Shown here one piece after another: positions 53,616-61,200 of a stretch of 64,000 nucleotides of DNA. Every line of letters starts with the position of its first letter. The stretch's first letter is position 1. The notes under the pieces were generated by a model. It did no database searches and was not told the DNA's origin. It saw nothing but the letters and a program-made list of their open reading frames with translations. Position numbers and translations under genes: made by a program. The stretch lies in the NCBI RefSeq assembly GCF_002950945.1, contig NZ_CP012673.1, positions 5,207,001 through 5,271,000 on the forward strand, in the 5' to 3' direction. Origin of the DNA: Sorangium cellulosum (GTDB lineage: Bacteria; Myxococcota_A; Polyangia; Polyangiales; Polyangiaceae).

Positions 53616-54116
53616 ATGGCAACGATCACGCTAGCGGGAAACGCCGTTCATACATCCGGTGAGCTGCCGCAGAGGGGGCAGCAGGCGCCTGATTTCGTGC
53701 TCACGCGCACCGATCTCACGGACGTGTCGCTCAAGGATTTCGCCGGCAAGCGCAAGATCCTCAACATCGTCCCGAGCCTCGATACCGGCGTCTGCGCGGC
53801 GTCTGCACGGCGCTTCAACCAGGAGGCGGCCAAGCTGAATAACGTCGTCATCCTCTCCATCTCGGCCGACCTGCCCTTTGCCCAGAAGCGGTTCTGCGAG
53901 TCTGAGGGCATCAAGGAAGTGGTGCCGCTGAGCGAGCTCCGCTCGCGGCAGTTTGGGGAGAGCTACGGCGTCCGGATCCAAGACGGCGCGCTGGCGGGCC
54001 TCCTCAGCCGGGCGGTCGTCGTGCTCGACGAAAACAACAACGTGCTCTACACCGAGCAGGTGCCCGAGATCACCCAGGAGCCGAGCTACGACAAGGCGCT
54101 CGCCGCGCTCAAGTAG
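53616..54116 (+). CDS. tpx: Thiol peroxidase
   Basis: A 166-residue atypical 2-Cys peroxiredoxin of the Tpx type. The peroxidatic Cys60 is in PSLDTGVCAASARRFN and the resolving Cys94 in FAQKRFCESEG, matching Cys61 and Cys95 of E. coli Tpx. Other Tpx landmarks are GQQAPDFVLTRTDLTDVSL, ISADLPFAQ and LSRAVVVLDENNNVLYTEQV. It reduces alkyl and hydrogen peroxides with thioredoxin. Strong RBS GAGGAGATAG. It is monocistronic as far as visible. Confidence 0.95.
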   Translation: MATITLAGNAVHTSGELPQRGQQAPDFVLTRTDLTDVSLKDFAGKRKILNIVPSLDTGVCAASARRFNQEAAKLNNVVILSISADLPFAQKRFCESEGIKEVVPLSELRSRQFGESYGVRIQDGALAGLLSRAVVVLDENNNVLYTEQVPEITQEPSYDKALAALK

Positions 54117-54708
54117 CGCGGATCCAGGGGGGCGCGCGTAAATCCTCCCAATTGGCCGCAGCAGCCCTGGCGCTCGTGCCGCGTGTCACGGACCGCCCCA
54201 TCGGCTCGCGCCCGGACCGGCCAAGCGGATCGCGGGCGAGCCCCGCTCGGCCCCTGCGAGGAGGGGGCGCGGTGCTCGCTCACGTCACGGGTCCGCTCCG
54301 CGGAAATCTCAACGGATTCGAGCCCTTGACGTGAGCTGCGCGCCGCGCGGTGGGAGGGCAGGTACGGGGTCCGAGCGGGGATCCTCGGCCGCTCCAGTCG
54401 TGATCCGTTCTGCCGATCGGGTCGTGGTCCATGAGGCCGGTCTCTGACACGCCCGCCAGGACCCCGCGCAGGACCCCACCCGGGCGTCGTCTATAGGACC
54501 AAGGTCCTATAGCGTCCGATGCGGATTTGCTTCAACCTGGCGACCTGCGCAGCTGCCACCGCGTTCGCCTCCGTGCAGCACGCGGGGTTCCGCTCGCGAG
54601 GGGACATGTTGACTTCCCTTTGACGTCGTACCAATGCCCCCTCCTGGGGGGATAACCGTTGCCGTAGCTACCCGTCCGTCAGACCGGACAACCACGAAAG
54701 GAAATGTC
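54117..54708. other. Intergenic region with palindrome
   Basis: A roughly 590-bp gap. The only structure is the palindrome at 54491-54512; short open frames have shadow-like composition. Confidence 0.5.
54491..54512. promoter_or_regulatory. Palindrome site 6 upstream of BP74-like gene
   Basis: CTATAGGACC-AA-GGTCCTATAG is the longest version of the family, with perfect 10-bp arms. It lies 197 bp before the 54709 gene. No TA-type -10 element is present at the 32-33 bp spacing seen at other sites, so if it acts here the promoter geometry differs. Confidence 0.5.
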
Positions 54709-55050
54709 ATGGCCCGATTCGCATTCATTGATCACATGCGCAAAGAGTTCATCTTCGAGATCACCGACCAAGCGAAGATCGACAAGGCGCGCAACATTCT
54801 CTCTGGAAATGAGCCGCACGAGGTGCATGTCATGGGGAGAATCGTCAAGAGGCCAGTGAGCTACAACCCGGGCTGGTCGTTTCACCTCGACCCTGCGACG
54901 ATCTCGTTCTTCGCGGTAGCGATCGAGGTATGTGATGCCAGCGTATCCTATGTCGAGGACCACCTCGACGAAGCGTGCGGCGCCTTCCTTCCAGGCTGCC
55001 ACTGGTGCCCGTGGTCGTCCAAGCTGACGCGAGAGGTGGCGGAGGGGTAA
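54709..55050 (+). CDS. BP74-like small protein
   Basis: A 113-residue protein beginning MARFAFIDHMRKEFIFEITD with IDKARNILSGNEPHEVHVMG, RPVSYNPGWSFHLDPATISF, CDASVSYVEDHLDEACGAFL and HWCPWSSKL. These blocks match the N-terminal BP74/ calmodulin-annotated family first described in Dictyostelium and present in actinomycetes and myxobacteria. GAAAGGAAA upstream is the RBS; the earlier in-frame start at 54634 is less likely. No signal peptide. Binding partner is unknown. A palindrome site lies upstream. Confidence 0.65.
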   Translation: MARFAFIDHMRKEFIFEITDQAKIDKARNILSGNEPHEVHVMGRIVKRPVSYNPGWSFHLDPATISFFAVAIEVCDASVSYVEDHLDEACGAFLPGCHWCPWSSKLTREVAEG

Positions 55051-55098
55051 GAAAGCCGAGGCGCAGACCTCGGTCGCTGCGCGGCGGGGTGGGCGAGA

Positions 55099-55651
55099 TC
55101 AGCCCTGGAGCTCCCACAGCAGCGTATACGAACGCTTGCGCGCCTCCGCGTCCGGCACCGCGCACAGGACCATCAGCTCGTCGGCGCGGGTGGTATCGAG
55201 GAGGCGGTCGAGCTGCTCGCGCACGGTCGCCGGGCTGCCGACGACGTTCTGCGAGAACCATTGGTCGGCGAAGGCGCGCTCCTCCGATGTCCACGGGTGC
55301 GCCTCTGCCTCCTCGATCGTCGGATAGGCGTCGCGTTTGCCCTGGCGCACCCGCAGGAACGCGAGCGCGCTCGGGAGCGCGAGGCGCTGCGCCTCGGCGT
55401 CGGTCTCGGCGACGATCACGGTGGCGCCGATCATCGCCTCGGGCCGGGACAGCGCGGCGGATGGGCGGAACGTCTCGCGGTAGAGCTTCAGGGCGGGCAG
55501 CGTGTTGGCTGGGCTGAAATGGTGGGCGAACGCGAAGGGCAGGCCGAGCCGGCCAGCGACCTTGGCGCTGTAGCCGCTCGATCCGAGCAGCCAGATCGGC
55601 GGCTCGTTGCCGAGCGCGGGGACGGCGCGAATCGTGTGGTAGGCCTGAGGC
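55099..55651 (-). pseudogene. Luciferase-like monooxygenase, C-terminal part (split by IS)
   Basis: The minus frame resumes just left of the IS4-type element as EGMPQAYHTIRAVPALGNEP PIWLLGSSGYSAKVAGRLGL, then FAHHFSPANTLPALKLY, SRPEAMIGATVIVAETD and SPATVREQLDRLLDTTRADE. This is the C-terminal two-thirds of an LLM-class flavin-dependent (bacterial luciferase-like) monooxygenase. Its N-terminal part is on the far side of the element at 57089-57560. The ATG visible at 55680 lies inside the element and is incidental. Confidence 0.85.
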
Positions 55652-57088
55652 ATCCCCTCATATAATCCCGAGAATTTCACGGGTCACAGCGTGCTCACGG
55701 AGGACCTCACCGTACGCTGTCATGAGCTGAACGAGTCGCTCTTCCCGCATGTTGGGGATGGCCGTGTACCAGTAGCATCCCTGGTTATAGAGCGACAAGG
55801 TTCGATGCTTCACTGTATTGGTCTTCAGAAGGCGATCGAGGCCGGCCCGCTCACCCGCCTCCCCGAGAAGCGTCAGGAGCACGTGGGCGAAGGCAGCTAT
55901 GAGCAAAAGTCGGTCACGTCGGGCAGTGTCTCCAATGTGCGTGGCGGAGAGACCCATGCCGAAATGAACGTTTTTTATGTCGCGGAACGTCTCCTCGATA
56001 CAGAAGCGTCGACCGTAGAGCTTGACGACTTGGCTGCCGGTCAGGTCGGCGCGGCTGGTTGCGAGGCACCAGGGCTCTTTCATCCTCTTGTCGTGCGCAA
56101 GCACGACCGCCGAGATGGCGGCCTCGTCCTGCGTGACCCGGACGTGCTTCAACATTTTTGCCCGCCCGGTAGATGCGAGCCACTCACCTGCAGGCCGCGC
56201 AGTACCATCGGCATCGGTGACGATGATGCACTCGCGGAACCGAATAATATAATCCCACCCCAGGTTGGCGAGATGGTCGTACCGCTTGCGGTCGCCGAAG
56301 CCCCGGTCGGCGATCAGCGTTACTCGGGTTGTCTCGGGCAAGATCTCATGCAACCGCTCGATGACCTCATCTTCATAAGTGTTGCGCTTGCCGGCCAGCG
56401 ACGATTTTTCGACCGTCTTCCACACGAGCGGCGTTGCTCGCCCGTGGCGGGTGATCAAGTACAGGGCCAACGTGGCATGGTCGTCGGCATCGAACTCCGT
56501 CCAATCGAGAGCGACCAGCAGTTCCTCTCGGGAACCTACCACGAAGCGAACCCATGCGTCGAACAGTAGCCATGGAGACACGTTGTTGTTACTCAGCAAC
56601 CGGTCAACCTGTTTGGTCGTGTGCTTGGGGCTGCCGTCTCTTGCCCACGCCAAGGCTCGCCCGATTACGTGAATGCAGAGCGAGACGGAGTGCAGGACCC
56701 CCAGGGTCGCCAACGACAAGGACAGCACGGTCTTGACGTGCAGGTCGACTTTCACAGCGGCGCCAAGAAAGCGCTCGATGCTAATCGCGCTGAGCCCTAC
56801 GCGCTCGAGTTGCCTGCGAGCCCTCATGGAGTGCGACCGCTCCTCCGAGCGCGTCGTCGTCAACGGCCCTTTCGTCTGATCTTCCGTGTACGCGTCGACG
56901 CCCGCAGATTGCCCCATACTGATACTATTCCGACCAGCGACAGCAACTTCTCATGCGTCCGTCGTCAGCTCACCCGAAGCCCTATAATTTATGGTTTTAT
57001 GTAGGTGATTCTCCCACGCCAGGAACCGGTGAGAGCAGCGAGCCTGGGGCACTCGAGTCGACGAAAATTCCTCATAAAATGAGGGGAT
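55652..57088 (-). mobile_element. IS4-type insertion sequence inside a monooxygenase gene
   Basis: A 1.4-kb element bounded by the inverted 10-mers ATCCCCTCAT (55652-55661) and ATGAGGGGAT (57079-57088), with weaker similarity continuing inward. It carries one DDE transposase. No direct target duplication could be identified outside these repeats. Restoring the ORF frame across the junction requires ten bases between the flanks, so part of the terminal 10-mer may be target sequence. Confidence 0.75.
55658..56917 (-). CDS. IS4-type DDE transposase
   Basis: This frame of up to 419 residues (alternative start near 56827, MRARRQLERVG) has the IS4/Tnp_DDE_1 signatures: VALDWTEFDADDHATLALYL (first Asp), VTLIADRGFGDRKRYDHLAN (second Asp) and VKLYGRRFCIEETFRDIKNV (the Y-(2)-R-(3)-E-(6)-K-like motif with catalytic Glu). 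It ends in the terminal repeat (stop at 55658). GC content is lower than the host gene. The gene looks intact and the element potentially active. Confidence 0.85.
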   Translation of the reverse strand: MGQSAGVDAYTEDQTKGPLTTTRSEERSHSMRARRQLERVGLSAISIERFLGAAVKVDLHVKTVLSLSLATLGVLHSVSLCIHVIGRALAWARDGSPKHTTKQVDRLLSNNNVSPWLLFDAWVRFVVGSREELLVALDWTEFDADDHATLALYLITRHGRATPLVWKTVEKSSLAGKRNTYEDEVIERLHEILPETTRVTLIADRGFGDRKRYDHLANLGWDYIIRFRECIIVTDADGTARPAGEWLASTGRAKMLKHVRVTQDEAAISAVVLAHDKRMKEPWCLATSRADLTGSQVVKLYGRRFCIEETFRDIKNVHFGMGLSATHIGDTARRDRLLLIAAFAHVLLTLLGEAGERAGLDRLLKTNTVKHRTLSLYNQGCYWYTAIPNMREERLVQLMTAYGEVLREHAVTREILGII

Positions 57089-57560
57089 CTGTCAGGTGGT
57101 AGGCGTGATCCGCGCTGAACTGGCCGCGGAAGAAGCCGTAGAGCTCATCGAGCATCGCGGGGAGGCCGTCGCCTGACGTCGGGTCCTCCCGGCCCAGGGC
57201 CGACGCGGTGAGGGGGTCGGTGCCCGGGGCGCGGCCGATGCCGAGGTCGATGCGGCCGGGGAAGAGCGCCTCGAGCGTGCCGAATTGTTCCGCGATCGCG
57301 AGCGGTGCGTGGTTGGGGAGCATCACGCCGCCCGAGCCGACGCGAATCCTCGACGTCGCGGCGGCGACCTGCGAAATCAGCACCGAAGGCGCCGCCGACG
57401 CGATGCCCGGCATGCCATGATGCTCGGCGAACCAGTGTCGCCGGTATCCGAGCGCCTCGACGTGGCGCGAAAGCTCGATGCTCTCGGCAAATGCCGAGCT
57501 CGCGCTGGCTCCCCGCCGGACGGGCGCCAGATCGAGCACGGAGAGCGGAATGCGTCGCAT
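57089..57560 (-). pseudogene. Luciferase-like monooxygenase, N-terminal part (split by IS)
   Basis: From ATG 57560 the frame encodes RIPLSVLDLAPVRRGASASS, ALGYRRHWFAEHHGMPGIAS, VGSGGVMLPNHAPLAIAEQF and LFPGRIDLGIGRAPGTDP, typical of the N-terminal half of LLM-class oxidoreductases (HWxAEHH, GSGGVML). It runs into the insertion sequence after YHLTDP and stops after three more codons. Together with 55099-55651 it makes one inactivated gene of about 340 codons. Confidence 0.85.
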
Positions 57561-57630
57561 TGTGCCTCTTTTTTACGGGCCTTCAGACGGGGTGTCAAGA
57601 GGTGCTGTCGATGAGCGACGTGCCTCCCGC

Positions 57631-57774
57631 AGGCTCGAGTTGATGTTGAATCACGCCGCGCATGAATCGAACGACATCCAGGGCGTGGTCTTCGTGAGCG
57701 GCGATCTCCACATGGCGAACCTCATGCACGTGCCCGGGCGCGACGTCGGCGGGCGCGCGGGGCCCGCCTTCTGG
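57631..57774 (+). pseudogene. PhoD-like phosphatase fragment
   Basis: About 48 codons read RLELMLNHAAHESNDIQGVV, FVSGDLHMANLMHVPGRDVG and end in GPAFW. VVFVSGDLHxA with a preceding helix is the metal-binding GDxH motif of PhoD-type alkaline phosphatases/phospholipases. No start and no other PhoD part is present. It is a relic. Confidence 0.5.
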
Positions 57775-58270
57775 GTGCGCCCGCACACCGCGCTGCGGCG
57801 GGCTCTGCAGCGCCCTGCCGGGGCGAAGCCGGGCCGCTCTGCACGAGCTCCCGCAGGCTGTGGAGTGTGGCGGCGTCCTTCGATGCACGGGTTAAGTCAT
57901 TGATATAACGTCGCTTTTTCTCATGGGGGTGTGCCACATCGCATCGACGGATGCGCTGCCGACCGGGGCAAGGTCCCGCAGTTGGGGCTTGACGTTTCCG
58001 AAGGCTTTGGATGTCCTTCTCTCTGCGTTGGTTCGTCGAGTTCTCGTCGTCAGGCCAGAGCGCGCCGCCAACCCTTCTCCCGCGGGGGGCGCCGGGGCTG
58101 GCACTGGGCGCAAAGAGGAGAGCGGGAGGCGAGGGGAGTGCAGCGGGTGAGCGGCTCCCGGCAGGGGGATCGCGAAGCGCTGTGTATCCTTCAGCCATCA
58201 GGGGGAGCGCCGTTCTCGAGCACACGGCAGAACCAGCGTCGGCCGACGAAAGCGAGCGAGACGCAAAGCA
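57775..58270. other. Intergenic, no gene recognised
   Basis: This roughly 500-bp stretch upstream of the sensor kinase holds overlapping frames without starts or RBS. I can support nothing specific in it. Confidence 0.4.
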
Positions 58271-61200
58271 ATGAACCGAAACAGTCAAGCGCACCTCGGT
58301 GAGGATGCTTATCAGATCACGGAGACCGTGGCCGTATTGCCGCGCAGCGTCTGGCGGCGCGCGCGCCGCGCGACCTCCGGCGCGAGCGTGCTGCTGCACT
58401 CGCTCCGGAACGAAGTCGCGCAGCCGCGCCGGGTCCTGGAGCTCGAGCTGCAGATGTGGCGTCGGATCGGCACGCTCGCGATCGACGGCGACGTGCGCGA
58501 GGTTGACGGCGAGCTCTCGCTCATCATGGAGGACTTCGGAGGCGCACCCCTCGAGATTCCCGCGAAGGGTCTGGACGTCGGGACGTGCCTGGAGCTCGCG
58601 CTCGGCATGTCTCGCTTGCTGCATCGCTTGCACGAGCAGGGGCTGCTTCACGAGGACGTGAGCCATGGCAGCTTTCTGGTCAACCTCGAGGCTCGACGTG
58701 TCGAGTTTGCTGATCTCCTGGCGGTCTCCGAGGACGCGGCAGGCGGCGCCGCTCGCGAATCCGCGCCCTCGCTCGCCCACGTCGCGCCGGAGCGGACGGG
58801 CCGCCTCAACCGTCGCCCCGATCACCGGGCAGACTACTATTCTCTCGGCGTCACGCTCTTCCAGATGCTGACGGGCCAGCTGCCGTTCGCGGCGAGCGAC
58901 GCCATCGGCTGGGCTCACGCGCACGTGTCCAGGCGCGCTCCGCTCGTCACCGAGCTGTCGCCCGACGTGCCGCCGCTCCTCGCACAGCTCGTGTCCAAGC
59001 TGCTCGCGAAGAACCCTGACGAGCGCTACCAGAGCGACCACGGGCTGCTGAGCGACCTGACCACGCTCTGCGAGAGCTTCCGGCGAACGCAGGCCCTCCC
59101 GGCCGTGGTCCTGGGGGCGAATGACGTCTCCAGTCGATTCATCGTCAGTCGAGACGTCCAAGGACGCGACGCCGAGCTGGCGGCGCTGGGCGGCGCCCTC
59201 CACGACGTGTGCTCCGGCAAGAGGCTGCTCGTGCTCATGCCAGGGGCCGCGGGCGCCGGAAAGTCCGCCGTGCTGGCGGAGCTCCTGGAGCAGCACGGCG
59301 GAGCGCCGGCGCGCCTGCTGTCGACGGCGTTCGAAGAGCGAGCTCAGGCAGTGCCGCTGTCTGGCCTGGCGCAGGTGCTACGACGCCTGGCAGGGGACCT
59401 CTTGTCGCTCTCCGAAGCCGAGCTGACGGAGCTGCGGCAGCGCGTGACCGCGGCTCTGGGGCACAACGCAGGCATCATGACCGAGCTGATGCCGGCGCTC
59501 TCCTGCGTCACCGGTCCCTCGACGCCCGTCGTCGCGTTGAACCCCGTCGAGGCGCAGCGCCGGTTGCAGCATGTCTTCCTCTCCTTCATCCGTATCTTCG
59601 CCACGCCGGAGCGCCCCCTCGCCCTGGTGCTCGACGATTGTCAGTGGCTCGACGCCGCCTCTGCCGAGTTGCTGTCTGCGATTCTGACGAACCCCGAATC
59701 GAGCCACGTGATGGTGCTGGCCGCGTTCCGCGGCGGTGACGTCAGCGACGTACCGACGCTCCTGAACCTGCAGAGAGCGTCGCGCCGGGCGAAGGAGGTC
59801 GTGCTGACATTGCCGCTCGGGCCGCTGTCCTCCGACGCGGTCGCGGAGATCGTGGCTCGCTCGCTGCGCGCGCCTGTCGCTGAAGCGCGTGGGCTCGCGG
59901 AGATCGTGAGGCGCAAGACCGACGGTAACCCGTTCTTCATCGATCAGCTGCTCGTCTCCTTGCATCGACAGGGCATCCTGCGCCTGGAGGTCGAGCGCGG
60001 CCGATGGTCCGCTGACTTGCAGCGCGCGGAGGCGCACCCCGCTTGCGACAATGTCGGCGCGTTGATGGCGGAGCGGATCGAGAACCTCTGCCCCGAGGCG
60101 GCGAGGCTTCTGTCTGCCGCAGCGTGCTTCGGCATGCGTTTCGATCTGCAGACCCTGTCGGAGGCCGTGGGCAGACCGCTCGCGGCCTGTCTCGAGCTCG
60201 TTCGGGAGGGGCTGGCCCATGGTCTCCTGTCCGAGGTCTCCGTCGAGCCTCGAGCGGAGCCGCCAGCGCCTGGCCGGATCCACGAGCCTGCATCGTACAC
60301 CTTCGAACACTCGCGCGTGCAGCAGGCGGCGCTCTCACGCGCCAGCGACGCGGAGCGTGTGGCAGCTCATGGTTGCATCGGACGGCTCCTGCGCGAGCGC
60401 CTGCGGGGCGATAGCGCGCCGAGTCGAATCTTCGAGGTGATTCATCATCTGAACGCCGCTCGCGGCGCGATCCATGACCGAGGAGACCGCCTCGACCTCG
60501 TGGAGCTCAACCTGACCGCGAGTCACCAGGCGCTTCAGAGCGGCGCCTGGACCATCGCGCGAACCCACGCCGAGGTCGCGGTCGAGCTGCTTGCCAGCTG
60601 CGAGAGCGAATGTCCGCCGGATCTGGCCTTTCGAGCGGTCTTCGCGCGCGCCGAGACAGCGTTCCTGCTGGCTGATCCGCATGTCGAAGCGTTCTGCGAG
60701 GAGGCGTTCAGGCTCGCCCCCGACCGCCTGGCGCGCGGCCGAGTTCATGTCTTGAAGACCCGGATCCTCGAGCACGGCGGGCGAATGCTGGACGCCGTGG
60801 TCCAGGTGCGCGCAGCGCTGGCCGAGTTCGGCGTGCGCTTGCCGGAAGCGCCCGACGAGATCAACCAGGGCATCGGCGAGGGGATCGGCAAGCTGCAAGC
60901 GCACCTGGCGCGCGTGACGATCGAGGGCCTGCCGGCTCTTCCGATGGCAGAGGACCCAGGGTCGCGCCTGGTCCTCGAGTTGCTGGCGCAGGTGATTACT
61001 CCGGCGTTTCAAACCTATCCGCCCTTGTTCTTCCTGGCGGAGCTCATCATGTTCGACCTGGCGTTATGCCACGGCGTCGACGCGGTCTCGTGCAAGAACT
61101 TCGTCGATTGCGGCATCATCCTCCTCGCGGTGCTGGGCGACTACGATGCCGCCTATCGCATCGGCCTGGCTGCCTTCGAGCTCTTGAAGCGCTTCTCGCC

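Noticed and set aside
55652..57088. Interpretation of ATCCCCTCAT/ATGAGGGGAT as a target-site duplication
   Set aside because: The copies are inverted, not direct, so they are treated as element ends.
57722..59296. 524-residue minus-strand frame
   Set aside because: Antisense to the sensor kinase for most of its length with no recognisable domain.
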